Of a stretch of 64,000 nt of DNA, positions 1 through 28,300 are shown piece after piece. The translations under genes and the position numbers were made by a program. The stretch is from contig NC_134434.1 of the NCBI RefSeq assembly GCF_030867145.1, forward strand, positions 3,968,001 to 4,032,000. Reading direction: 5' to 3'. This DNA comes from Opisthocomus hoazin (lineage: Eukaryota > Chordata > Aves > Opisthocomiformes > Opisthocomidae). The stretch's first letter is position 1. Each line of letters begins with the position of its first letter. Under the pieces are notes generated by a model, which saw only the letters and a list, made by a program, of their open reading frames with translations, searched no databases and was not told the origin of the DNA.

Positions 1-710
1 GCTGATGGGGCTGTGCCCTCACAGCAACAGCCGACACGACACGGCAACAGGCACAGCCGCCGTCCCAAGTGACGCCTCTGGGCCTTGGTTTCCTCGCAGT
101 GGCTGCAGAGGCAGCGACGCCGGCCTTGCTGAGCTCCCCACAGGGCTCGTGGAGTCGGGCTGCAGGCAGAGCTGGGTCGCCACAGCCCTCACGCGACGGC
201 CACCGGCCTGGCCAGGGGTTCTCCTGCAGCCCTGGTACTCCAGTGGCCCTTGGGGCATCTCTGGTGTGCAGCCCTACGACCTTCCCTCGGTGAGTGCTGT
301 GGGAGCACAGCCCGAGCAAAGGGACACGGCCGTCTGCCGTGCTGCTGAGCCTCGGCGCGAGCCCTGCCTCTGTCTGCAGCCTCACACAGACACGGACTCA
401 AGGGGACGCAGCTGTAAAATCGTACACGTTCAGAGCTACAGATCAGCACGCCTTTTCCATCTGTTGGTTTGCAAGAGGGGATGCCCCCATCCAGCCCAAA
501 CTGAGCCCCAGCTGACCGCTGGAAGTACCTGGGCAGCTGCCGTGTTCCCCACGGGACAGCACGTCCCAGGAGGCCATGGCGAGCACACAGGCGCTGCGCT
601 GGCACAGCGGCATTGCATGGGCTTCAGAGGGGCCACTCTTGATTTATACTCTCACCACGGAGAGCACACTCGGGCCTGCTTCTGATTTGTAACATTTCAG
701 CTGAGGAAGG
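1..710. promoter_or_regulatory. CpG-rich segment downstream of gene A (partial copy of the island at 33,719-34,430)
   Basis: Same sequence as the right part of the CpG-rich segment downstream of gene B. The densest part would lie just left of the window. It is open in one plus-strand frame from 5 to 685, but the two copies are so alike that this conservation carries no information about coding. Confidence 0.4.
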
Positions 711-3700
711 AGCTGTGCTGGAGCAAGTCTCTCCGAGGCAAGAATAGCATTTGCCATCTTAGGACACAACACAGTTGTCCAGCTCCTACACGGCAGCACG
801 TTGCGCTGAGATATAGAAGGCAACCTACCCGCCGAGGAATGTCTTCGAGGGCTATTAGTGGCAGCGTATCATCTGCACAAACAGGCATGACCCCGGGCAG
901 GAGTCTTGCAAGAGCCGGGCTATTCTGAGCTTTTGACACCGAGGATGAAGGGAGACAAATGACAGGCTGATCCTGCTGGCATGGGCAACCTCCACAGCTC
1001 TCTGCGGCCTGGTTTCCTCCTCTGGGAATGACTCTGGAGAAGGCCGATGGGCGATTTGGTGGGACCTCAGAGCCCAGGAGGCGGGGGCCAGGCGGGAGCT
1101 GTGAATTTGCCAGGGACACAAGGCCAGGCCTCCGTGCCATCGGCACTGCCCAGCCGTGCTTACGGCAAGTGCTGCCTGAGGGTGTGCGCCTGTCCCTGAG
1201 CCTAGGGCACGCGGCTGCCTGCTTGATTTCTGACCACAGCCTTGAGAGCAGGAGAGATACCAGCAGCTATGTACCTGCGTGCAAGTGAAAGAAACACGCA
1301 GGAGGCTAAAGGAAGGAACCATTGACTTTGCAAACCAAAGCTGAAAGGTGGCTACGGTAGGTCAGAACAGGCACAGTTCTATCTGTAATGCAAGAGCTGC
1401 TTCTTCAGTGACTTGCCTGTCCTTTCCCACTGATGCCCTTTGTAACAGTTCATTTGAACAAGTCATCAAAGAAACTATCTCCAGGTGTCCCACTTACCAG
1501 TGTGGCCAGGAGCCATCAGCCTGCTCACTCCTCTTCACGCCTGTCTGCTTCTCTCTTCCCCATGCCTGGCTTTGCTGGCTGCATTCCTTCGTTCTCATGA
1601 CACATCCTCAAGCTTCCACGCTGGAGGCAATGTGAGCCAAAGGATGGTGCGGGGTCTGTAAAGCAGATTTCAGAGTGTCTCAGAACTTTGTGCTTGTACA
1701 AGCTGTTACAGCTAGCAGGCATAGTCATACATCTAGACTCTACCCAGCCCCACCTGAAGCTGTGGAGATGACTGCAGGTGTGGCTAGAGATTCTTGAGCC
1801 ACCCAAGAGGAGCAGTCAGCTCAGCTGGGTATAGACAGGCAAGGGTCACCACAGGAGAGCTGCCTGTGGTGGCAGCCCAGTGCATGCTGTCAAGGAGAAA
1901 GACTGCAGAGGACAAGGAGGGATGAACAAGGTTAGGAGTCTGCTAGGGAGCCATGGGGACAAGTTGTGCAGTGTCATGAGAAGGGGGGGACTAGTCTGGT
2001 GTCTCTGCAAGATGTGGTGTGGCTTTCTTAAGGTCCTTGACGTTGAAAACAGGTCTGCCTCTAAAGAACCATCTCCCGTTGATCTCTTCAGCCAGCTCTG
2101 ACAGAGGTTCTGCTCGGCAGTGCTTGCTGGTGACACTGGAAGCAGGCTGGACTTCCTTGCGAGAGCTGGTGTGCTGATGAGACTGCACTTGGGAGCCAGG
2201 TAAGGTGAGACCCCTTTGGATATTTCTGTCATAGGTGTACAGCCACGGAACTGTCGCTTGCAACTTCTCAGCAGTGCAAGCATCTGTTTGGAGACAAAGC
2301 CTGCGGCATTGATTTGTACAAGCTTAGACCAAGCAGGCAGTGTCAGCCCTTACCACTTCCCATCACCCCAAGGATCTCCACAGCCAAGCTCCCCCTTGGA
2401 AAGATTGTAAGCAAGTCAAGGTGGAAAGCATTCAGGGGTAACCTGCCTCAGGCTTGGGCACCATCATTTTCTACACAGCCTGCGTCCCTTCAGCCCACAA
2501 CACCAGCCCCTCTCCCGTCCTCGCAGCCCTGCCAGGCTCAGTGCTCCATGGGGGATACGCCTCTGCTTTTGAATACTAGCGCTTCTACAGCAGAAAGAGG
2601 GGGAGAGCTGTGGGCTGTCACAAGGTTTCAACATGAACACATACCCTGTCCTCTGATCGTGAGTCCGCTGCTTGTTTCCTTTTAGTGCCAGCTGCACCTC
2701 ACTCCTCAGTTGCTGCTAATGCATTTCTCATTCACTCCACATTGGTCTGCATCAAGGGCTCCTGCAGCCTGGAGTCAGCTGGGGTGATTGGCAGGGAATG
2801 CTTCACATAGGCAGTGCTGCAACTGTGGGTGCAATTCTAGAAGTTGATTCTGCTTAAAGGATTTAGAAATTAATTTAATAGCCCTCAGTTACCGCTAACC
2901 TGTGTTTGTGTCACTGTGTACACCGCCCTGCAGTCTTTGAGGTTTCTGAGAAACTCCTCCAAGGCTGTGTGGTCTCTCTGAAAATAAGGGACAGAAGTTA
3001 CTTGGAAGCCGAGAGCTGTCGGTTCTTTGAAAGCATCAGCTTAGACCGACGTGTGTGGGCCTGTCTTTAGCATACCTTGGCACTGTCTGCGTGTCTTTCA
3101 CTCAAACTAGAGGCAAGGTGTAATGCATCAAAATAATCCAGCTGAGACAGCTGATAGAGCACAGGAGACTTCACAGTTGCACGTGTCCACTGTGCCTCTG
3201 CTGTTCAGATCAGGGTCTGAATGGAGGAAAAAATGCTTGACTATTTCCCTGTTCCCTTCTTCCCCAAAATATACTGTCTGGTTAGCCTGTAGGTAGGCTC
3301 AAAGCGAGGTTGAGCTGTGTGAGGAAGGAATGGAGGGGTGCACCCATCCGTTTTCTGCTTTTCTCCTGCCTGAGGCAATGCTGTGTGGAGCCTGTGGTGC
3401 GAGAGGTGACCAAGCTGACCTTTGAGGTGATGTGTTGAGGAGGTGCGTTGGTGCCACGCAGCATGCGAGAAATGGGCCCTAGGGGCAGCCCTTCCATCCA
3501 TGGCCCCAGGCAGGGCTCAGCGTTTTGTCCACTGCAGAGGAACTAGGAGCAGCAGCTGAGGGGATCAAGGGCAAGAGAGATGGCACAATTAGGGGCACTA
3601 TTGGTGCATTGCAATAGTGCTCCCTGTACTAAAAATCATCTCTGCCAAGGAACTGTTGGTCCTTCATTGTGCAGTGTACTGTGACTTCTGATAACTTACT

Positions 3701-4059
3701 AGAGGCTGATGTTTAGGGCTTGCAACTGCCAGGATCACAAACAAAGCCAGGGAAAGGAAAAAGCGTAGGGATCACCCTCTCTTGCCCCTGACATGGGAAG
3801 CAGGCTGTGCTGAAAGGACAATGGGAGAAGCATTAATAATACGTGAGGGCAGGAGCAGGGCAAGGAGCTGCTGGAGACAGAAGAGAGCACAGGTGGGACT
3901 GTCAGGAACCACCAGCCTCTAAGTTTGCAGGTCGTCAATGCAGAGTTTGCATTAGCTTCTCCCTTTGCCCAGCCAGGAAAAGAACGAACACTGTTTTGCA
4001 ATGTAATATCCTGACCTTGATCAGGCAAAAACCAAAGAAGGCACTGTTCATAATGAGTA

Positions 4060-4187
4060 TGCAGATGAATCTACAGTCTTTATTCTCTAGACATTGACAG
4101 CATCACAAAGACTAATTACAGAATGAAATGACCGAGAGGTTCACATTTTGTGCATCCTTCAGGTCACTTTACTGCCTCACGACATCC
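4060..4187 (-). terminator. Gene A 3' UTR with poly-A signal at 4,079-4,084
   Basis: The stop codon is TGA at 4,188-4,190. About 105 bases downstream on the minus strand there is a canonical AATAAA (4,079-4,084). Cleavage is inferred about 15-20 bases further on, near 4,060. A 3' UTR of about 130 nt is typical of sarcomeric MYH messages. Gene B has the same signal at 37,803-37,808. Confidence 0.85.
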
Positions 4188-20466
<16,279 letters not shown>

Positions 20467-21036
20467 CTGGTAGGGAAAAAAAAAGCTTGTGGATCACTGA
20501 GAAGAATAATCTAATCTATATCAGTGAGAAAACTCCTTGCTCTTCAGCTAATAAATTACTATCTAGTCTCCCAGAAAATCTCTTTGAAGCAACCGCTGAA
20601 ATTCACTTCGATTTGAACATAAAAGTACCTAAGTCCAACTCAAGAGTAAGACTTCGTCTTCTAAAACACGTAGGCATTATAACAGTAAGTAGAACATCTT
20701 CTGAATATTGACTACAGCTTGATAACTCACCTTGCTGAATTCTGACCAGATCTGAGATCTTCACATAAAAGAATCTACAGTCAGAGAAAATGACTCTCTG
20801 TTCTGGTCCTTGATTATGACTGATGAATCTTCAAGAGATTACATTCTTGTTAAAAGTACTACTTTGTGTGCTAAAAATGAAAAATTACATCACTTTTTAG
20901 ATCTTCCCTATTTTCAGCAGTCTAGCCTAAGCAAAAGTCGACAGAAATATAAGATGATTTACAAAGAGAACTCATGCAGCTGTATAAAAGTCCTGTCTTA
21001 GACTGCAGCGTAGAAGAGTGTTAGTCAGGTTGTTAC

Positions 21037-21074
21037 CTTTGGAGAAAGGCTTGTATCCTGGAAACTGGCCAACC
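21037..21074 (-). other. Gene A non-coding exon 2 (5' UTR)
   Basis: A 38-nt exon with acceptor cctattttacag and donor AAAG|gtaaca. It has no ATG. Sarcomeric MYH genes typically carry two short leader exons before the ATG exon, and gene B has the matching exon at 57,017-57,064. The 5' UTR would then be roughly 95 nt: exon 1, these 38 nt, and 37 nt of exon 3. Confidence 0.75.
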
Positions 21075-21291
21075 CTGTAAAATAGGAATGGCAGTTGTTT
21101 CTTATTGGTGCATGCAATTCCAGAAACAAATTACAGATTGAATATACAGACGTGCATTGAAATTATATTGCAAAGTTTTGTTCACATGGGCATTCCCCCA
21201 TGGAAACGGTTGCCAGAGGCAGGAGAAATGGAATGGAATATTGCAAGGATATTGTCCTCTTTCTTCAAACTCACAAAATGCATGCACTTAC

Positions 21292-21345
21292 CTTGAAGCC
21301 TTCCGTGGAGACAGGCCAGACTTGTAGCTGGGAGATTTTATAGTG
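21292..21345 (-). promoter_or_regulatory. Gene A core promoter (TATA box 21,336-21,342) and non-coding exon 1
   Basis: On the minus strand a TATAAAA box (21,336-21,342) lies about 25-30 bases upstream of a short leader exon. The exon ends at 21,292 with the donor AAG|gtaagt. The transcription start is inferred at about 21,308-21,312 from TATA spacing alone. Gene B has the same arrangement at 57,268-57,318, with a near-identical exon end. An E-box (CAGATG on the plus strand, 21,365-21,370) lies just upstream of the TATA box. Exon 1 contains no ATG. Confidence 0.8.
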
Positions 21346-21670
21346 TCTCGTCTGCAGATACTGCAGATGCTCCCCCTTTCTTCGGTCAAAACATTTCTGG
21401 CAAACCTTCTTTGGCAAAGCATTGTCTGGCAAACTAAGGGCATAATTGTCATTTGATTTGAATGACATAATTAGAACATCTTTATATCTTACTGACTATG
21501 TGAATACATCTATAAATAATTTGTCAAGAGTGTTAAGGAGAGAATCTAGACTACTCAAGGCACTTAGAGAACTTGGATGCAGGGACTTATGGTTCCTATT
21601 GCTGGCTTTCTCAGTGGTTTGCTGCTTGACCCATGGTAGTTTCCTTGGTATGTTTATATCACAACTTTTC
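21346..21670 (-). promoter_or_regulatory. Gene A proximal promoter, conserved with gene B
   Basis: About 325 bases upstream of the TATA box align with 57,321-57,650. Visible elements are three evenly spaced TGGCAAA heptamers (starting 21,398, 21,412 and 21,427), a perfect MEF2-type site CTATAAATAA at 21,510-21,519, an E-box-type CATTTG near 21,450, and an imperfect inverted repeat at 21,442-21,473. MEF2 and E-box (MyoD family) sites are established regulators of skeletal MYH promoters; their use here is inferred. Confidence 0.6.
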
Positions 21671-22359
21671 AGTCATGCAGTGGGAATGATAACATCATTG
21701 ATGCTTTAGGAACACATTCATTGAGAGGAACAGGAAAAATACGCCAAAAACCAGCACATAATTGTTGTTAAGAACCACTTTTTAGTGGTATTTTCTAAAA
21801 AGCAGAAAGTCAAAATGTATTACAGCTGAGATTTCTATACAGGACACTCTCAGTTGCTGAGAGGGTTTGAAATACAGTGAGTTGGAAGCCTGAACTGAAG
21901 TAACGGGACACTCTAGTTTAAAATTGAGCTCTTGAATAGATTCCTGAGCTGACTTTTGTGGTATCAATTTAAAATACATACTTGCATATGCATAGATAAT
22001 GCATGTTTTTCTGCATATTTAATTTAAAAAGTGATTCCCCAAGAAATTCTGCTTTCTCACTGTTCACTTTCTTACACTTTTTACTTGCATTTGATGTATG
22101 CTTGCTCCTATTATTGTCTGCACAAATAACCAGTTCCCTCTGTCAAATTTGAAGTTTCAGAGGCTCCCATAGCCCCTACCTACCTACAGCTTGCCAAAAC
22201 AACATATCTTACCCTGCCATGCTTGTACACACAATCACACATATCTTCTCAGCATATAGTTCTAGATACCATACACTCTGATATATCCTCAGTATAGCAC
22301 TGCCATGCCATCAAAATATAAATTTTTACACATTCAGAGTCCCAGAAAAATCTGGGAGT

Positions 22360-22572
22360 TCTGCCTTCAGCAGAGCATTAGACGTAGCAGGAGGTCTTGT
22401 GTAATGCCGATGGTATGGGAAAAGGACATTTGCTGGTAGTCCAAGAGACTAACTGATCTAGTTTTAGGAAAGGGTGTAATCACTTGAAGTTTTTCAGATC
22501 CTCCAGATATAAACACATTCTTCTTCTGTCATTTGCATTTCAATCATTAAAATACCTCAGTGAATAATACAG
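22360..22572. promoter_or_regulatory. Upstream conserved module of gene A, about 1.1 kb from the start site
   Basis: Matches 58,383-58,590 upstream of gene B across about 210 bases: shared GCTGGTAGTCC, TAGTTTTAGG, AAACACATTCTTC and a region around an ATTTGCAT octamer (A only). Weaker similarity extends left to about 22,150. Surrounding DNA is much less alike, so this is a candidate duplicated regulatory element. A CR1 begins immediately after it. Confidence 0.5.
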
Positions 22573-22589
22573 GGAAGAGGTTTTGATGC

Positions 22590-23297
22590 CCTGAGGAGAA
22601 GGACTTGGGGGTGCTGGTGGATGAGAAACTCAACATGACCTGGCAATGTGCACGCGCAACCCAGAAGGCCAACCACCTCCTGGGCTCATCAAAAGAAGCA
22701 TGGCTAGCAGGTCAAGGGAGGTGATTCTGCCCCTCTACTCTGCTCTGGCGACACCCTATCTGGAGTCCTGCGTCCAGCTCTGGGGCCCTCAGCATAGGAA
22801 AGACATGGACCTGTTAAAGCAGATCCAGAGGGGGGCCACAAAAATGATGAGAGGACTGGAACACCTCTCCTATAAGGAAAGACTGAGACAGTTGGGGCTG
22901 TTCAGCCTGCAGAAGAGAAGGGTCTGGGGAGACTTCATTGCAGCCTTCCAGTACCTGAAGGGGCCTACAAGGGAGCTGGAGAGGGACTTTTTACAAGGGC
23001 ATGTAGGGATAGGACGGGGGTAATGGCTTGAAGCTGAAAGAGGGTTGGTTTAGATTAGATATAAGAAAGAAATTCTTTTCTGTGATGAGGGTTGTGAGGA
23101 CTGGCACAGGTTGCCCAGAGAAGCTGTGAATGCCCCCTCCCTGGAAGTGTTCAAGGCCAGGTTGGATGGGGCTTTGAGAAACCTGGTCTAGTGGAAGATG
23201 TCCCTGCCCATGGCAGAGTTTCAGTACTCAATGATCTATAAAGTCCTTTCCAACCCAAACCATTCTATGAATCTATAATTCTATGATTTTATGATTT
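22590..23297 (+). mobile_element. CR1 LINE, 5'-truncated, upstream of gene A
   Basis: Plus-strand reading gives the end of CR1 ORF2, with the recognisable [15 protein letters not shown] and RGLEHLSYKERLRQLGLF segments, followed by the CR1 3' UTR and the characteristic terminal repeats of ATTCTATGA type at about 23,262-23,297. Truncated at its 5' end and non-functional. It lies between the 1.1-kb and the distal upstream modules of gene A. Confidence 0.9.
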
Positions 23298-24825
23298 ACA
23301 TCAGGATAATGTCATTATCACAGTCTAAGAAATTCTGGCATTGCTTGCCCAGTGCTGTTGCCCTCCCAGCAGATGTCCATATGGCTCAAATCCTCCCTAA
23401 GGCAGAGGAGACTTCTGCCTTTCTACTAGTTGTAGAAATCCTCCTTCACTACTTTGTCTTCGTCAGGTGGTCTATAACAGACCCCATCACAACATCCCTC
23501 ATTTTCCTCCCATCTCTGATGGGATGCCTACAGTGTCACACTGGAGCTTTGCACAATCAAGGAACACTTTACTATAAAACATATATCCTCCTCATCTTCC
23601 CTGTTCAATTCTTCCCAAACATTTCATACCCTCCCATGACCATGTTCCAGTAGTGCACACTATTCCACCACAGCTCCACTATTCTGACCATGTTCCCCTT
23701 CTCCCTTACAAAATTCTTACATTTTCAGCTATTCCTCTGTCATTTCTGGGCTTAGGTCCTCATCCCATGATGAAGCTGATTTGACACCCTTGTCATCAGG
23801 TTGTAGTCTCATTGCAAAGACCTCTTTCCTTCTTAATTCTCAAATTCAGATGTCCAAAAATCTAGATGAACTCAAAGAGTAAGTTTCTAAGCTTCCAAAC
23901 ACAGTGTGGAAGCTCCAATTTAAAATCCATTTTGATATCACAGGATGGCCAGGTGACTAACGTAATGCCATGGTATTAAAAGGGCTTATGGGGAAATCAA
24001 GAGAACTACAATGTGGTAAGGCTGATGGCTATACTGGACAAATCAGTATAAATTATAATATAGAACAAAATTAACAGACACAGGAAAAAGTGAGTCTTTC
24101 GTGTGTATTTGTAATGGGAAGTCTTACTTCACAAACCTGTTTGCTTCTTTAAGGCCAGATAAAGCATGTAGATTTAATTATCAAGACTGCATCTGTAATG
24201 CTAAAGAAATCTGCTCCTGAATGCAGTCTCTGATATCAGACAGAATGATGCAGGATGCCTTGCAGCCGGCCCTCAGTGCTTGTGACTACCAGAATTGTTT
24301 GGCTGCATCAGCACTGCACAGCCCTTGGCTTGGGTCTCTGCTATTTAGCAAATGCTACTTTCCCTTTCATGCAAACTAAACAAAGTATAAAGCTGTAGGT
24401 TCTCCCCTGAAGTTTTTAATAGGTGACATTAAATGATGATATGGAGGGAAAATTGTAAACTGCAGCACTGCTGTCTGTGTGTACACTGTTCACAAAAATG
24501 GAGCATTAGCTGTCAGAGTAGTTTTCAAAGGGAAAACCCCTTACCCTGTGGACTAGATTTAGAGGGATTAGGATCTGAGAAGGAAACTGTGAGAAAATAG
24601 ATAGAAAAAGACTGGGAAGCCAACATGGGAAGTTCAGGGGAACTTTCAGGAGAAAACAAGACTTAACATTTATCCTTCCCTCCAGATGTTCTTCACTGAA
24701 GATAAGGATTATATTAATTCATATTTGCAGGCAAACTAACTTGAAGAAATTTATTCCACAGATTTAAAAATCCTGGTCATATGTACACTCAGATAAGTAT
24801 ATTGCAAAAAGTTGTGTGATACACA
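23298..24825. other. Non-coding DNA between CR1 and the distal module of gene A
   Basis: No gene, repeat family or conserved block with the B side that I can detect. Mostly AT-rich. Confidence 0.55.
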
Positions 24826-25325
24826 CCATCTGCTTTGGATTTGTTTTAATTCATAGATATTATCAATCCCACCCAAGTGATAAATTTCTGTGACTTGGCC
24901 TATCGGGTATTCCAGCTTCTTGCAAAGGAGTACACTGTAATTTGAATTACCAGATCCACACTCCATACAGACTTAGCTCCACAGTTCTCAGTGAGTTAGA
25001 CCACACAAAACTGGCCGGTTTCCTTTGTCCAAGCATGGGGCAGCCGAAATGACACCTGTCCTTGGTAAAAGGGATTTGCTGAAAGAGGCAGTAATGCCCT
25101 GATGCAAAAAAAAGGAGGAAATGGATACTGTCAGCCATTGACTTTCTGCCACTTCCATTTCTATCCCTGCAGGACCTGGAGTTCACTGGGACTAGAAGCA
25201 AACCACAGCACAGTCAGAAGAGGCAGAATGAGAGAAATTCCTGGATACAGATGGTCCTGCACAGATACACGGTGTGAGCAAAGTGCTGGAGTGATGATAT
25301 CCAGGCATGCTGAAAACAGATCCCA
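24826..25325. promoter_or_regulatory. Distal conserved module of gene A, 3.5-4 kb upstream
   Basis: About 500 bases align with 62,973-63,470 upstream of gene B. Shared tracts include GGATTTGTTTTAATT, ATCAATCCCACCCA-like sequence, a pyrimidine tract followed by CTGCAG at 25,161-25,172, CCACAGCACAGT and CTGGATACAGA. DNA between this and the proximal promoter is mostly not alignable, so selective retention is plausible. It could be an enhancer, or an exon of a plus-strand non-coding RNA because the pyrimidine tract plus CAG looks like an acceptor. Confidence 0.5.
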
Positions 25326-28300
25326 CCCTACTTTCTGTAAGTCCCTACCATATGATTTCCCTTCCTTTCTGTTGAGTGAGCATGAGCTGGGGAGAAAGAG
25401 GGATACTCATGAACACAAGTGAAATGTGAAAGTGGAGCAGTGTTAAAGGCTCTTGAGTTTGTGGTCCAGTGCAAATCTCACTCTCCACTCTTAGATAAGC
25501 ATCATCAGCCTTGTAACCTGTCTAGTTGGAAAGAAATTCCAGGACCAGTATCTCCATGTCATTGTCATGGAATCGCCTTCTCCTGCTTAGGTCCATTACT
25601 CTTCCCCCCATGGCCTAAGCTGACCAGATCCCCCTGGCCAGTTGCAAGAACAGGAAAAGAAGCATGATTGCAAGCCTCTGGCTTCTATTTCAGGTCCATT
25701 GGACTTCTTTTCTGCCCAGAGAGAAACAACTAAAGCAAACTCAGTTGGACCATGTGGGAATCAACCAGCAAAGTCCAAGAAGGCATCTTCTCGGGGGTCA
25801 GTATGTAGGGTGTAAAATTTAACCTTGGCAGCAGCGAACTCTAGCAGAGAAAGCTAGCTGAGTTGATGAGCTCCCATCTAAGCCTTTGAAGGAGCACAGC
25901 ATCAAGGTCACCATTGCACAGTTCATGTTTCACAATAGCACAGGGCATCTTTGTTGCTCTCATTAGATTCCTATAACCATGCAGCTATCCTAAAGCAGCC
26001 TTACCATGGATTTCACAGGCATTTTGAGGTGGTGTGTTCAAGTCAGGTGGGCATCCAGTTGGCAAGTTTTCCTCTTGTCCTAAAGGAGCTTGATGCAGAA
26101 GCAGCAGTGAAGCGAAAGACTGCCCAGGGCAGCAGCCTGCAGCTACGACCAGGTAAGCCCACCTGTACTATTTCTGGTGCACAGCATGAAATTCATGGTC
26201 TTCTCACCCACAAGTGATCTGTGAGTCTCCTATGTGAGGCCCATAATACCCATTTAAAAAGAGATCCTTTCGTTGTCTCCCCCCCATTAGTCAGTCATAG
26301 GAGGCTGGAGAGAACTGAGAGCTGCTTGGCTTCTGCTCGGGTAGGAAACCTCCTCTTGTGGGTCAATTTTTTCCCTGTGATTCTCCACATGAGAGGCCAC
26401 ACCTACTGCAAGAGAAACACTACTGCCAGCAGCCACAAGTCCCTTCTGGAAGGGGTGGCTGGCTTCTGCACCATGGAAGACTGTTCAGATATGGCTTCAG
26501 CTTGGCCAAGTTCTGCCTTTATGAAGGTAAAGACATGCAAGGTCTGTGTAGCTACAGTGCAATGAGCTGCCACTTTTTGCAGTGCTATACCCAGCCTTTC
26601 CCAGTCCCACACAGCTGGATGAGTGTTTTCTTGGCCAAGTATCTGCACTTCCAAGGGGCAGGAGTCCACAAGCTCCTTCATGAGCTTCCCCTATATTTCA
26701 TCATTAGGATCAGATCCAGGACGGAAGATTGAAGAGATCCACAGAATAAAAGTAACTGTGCCACAGGCAAGAAACCACCTACCTGTCCTCCAGTATCTCA
26801 CAACTGATTGCCCAGATGTTCCTGCATCCCTTAGGATGTCTTTGCCCTCAGTATCTTGCAGCCCCTGTGCTACCTTGCCAAGCAAAGTTCAAGGAGGACT
26901 GCCCCAAGAAGTTGATTGTTACAAGCTTTGCAGCATGAAACAAGGAGTGGGCAACTGGGCAGCTCAGAATACATTCTCACTCCATTAACAGGTTGTCAAC
27001 TAATTTTTGTAAGAACTCCAATTTCCTCTACTGCAGCATCTGAGCTGCGAGGAAACCCAAGGATTCTGGAGTCCACACATGGATTGACAAGTTGGGTTGT
27101 CAGAGAAGATTTTGAATGCCCCCCTACCAACTAAAGAGTAGATTGTCTGCCTCATAGGGTGTATGGCATTCTGGAATTTGGGTTTAACTTTCTGGCATCA
27201 TACTCCTGCTGCTTCTGAGAATGCCTGCAAAATGCGAAGGGTGAGATGCAGCACAAAGAGCAATGAGTTCAGAGCAATGAGTTCAGAGTAGAGCACAGAT
27301 TCCCTCGTTACCTTCTCTCCAAAATAAAGCTAGTCCCACCATTATCTACCTTCTGACCACTGTGCAGGCAGGAACACTGCCCTTCTTTTGAGTTAAATCC
27401 CTTTGGTGTGTCACGAACACATGCACTACACATTATTAACAGAGATAGCAGGTTGAGAAGAGACAGCTAAAAAGGTGCTTTGATGGAATACATTTGTGAA
27501 AGTATGCTTTTTTTCCTTAGGCTGCTCTGTAATGTTTGGGTTAGGCCATTAATAGTTCTCTAGTAGGCTGTAAGATCTTTCATCAGTTTTAACAGTCTTT
27601 TCTGCTAAACCATACCTCCAGCAGCATATTGAAGATTCCTTTCACCATCCTCAGAATTTTAGCTGAGAAGCTAAATATTCAAAATTTGTGACTTTTTCCA
27701 TATTGTCTACATTGTAGCTTACAGTGAGATGAGCAATCAACTCTCGCTTATCAGACAGGGTGAGAAACCCAGGTGGTGAGATAGACCAGATTATCTGTGT
27801 TCTGCAGAAGCCACAGGCAGCACTGTACAATCTCAGTTACGTGAACAAAGTGTCTGTTCTGCAGATATTACCAACGAATAACTGGATGCATTTAACAGTG
27901 CTTGAGGTATTTAGGTGGGTTGCTGTTCAGAAGGACATGGTCTAATTCAATCCACACTCATACATCTGCATAGACCAGATCCTGAGTAAATAATGCAAAC
28001 CGAAACCCAGGATGGAGACCAGAGCATGACACAGATACTTGTAAGATACTGCAGACAGAAAGATGATTTTGGACCAGGGTTACTCACCCTGGTCGATTGC
28101 TGCTGAAGCCACTTGGTGTTTCTGCAGAGACCCCCCAACAGCTTCTCATTTCTGAGCGTACAGGGAGCAGTGAAGAAATAATTCAGCCTGAAGAGCAATT
28201 GTTCCAATTCCTCTTCCTGTTTTATTCCTGCAGGCCCTTTCTCTTTAGGATGCTGAGACACTACCTTCATCTCTTTCATTTCCCCTATGTCTGCCAAACT

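Noticed and set aside
5-685. A 226-codon plus-strand ORF, present with the same length at 33,723-34,403
   Set aside because: It lies in CpG-rich DNA where long chance ORFs are common, has low-complexity composition and no recognisable domain. The two copies are near-identical throughout the surrounding non-coding DNA, so shared openness is not evidence of selection. The few differences include amino-acid changes.
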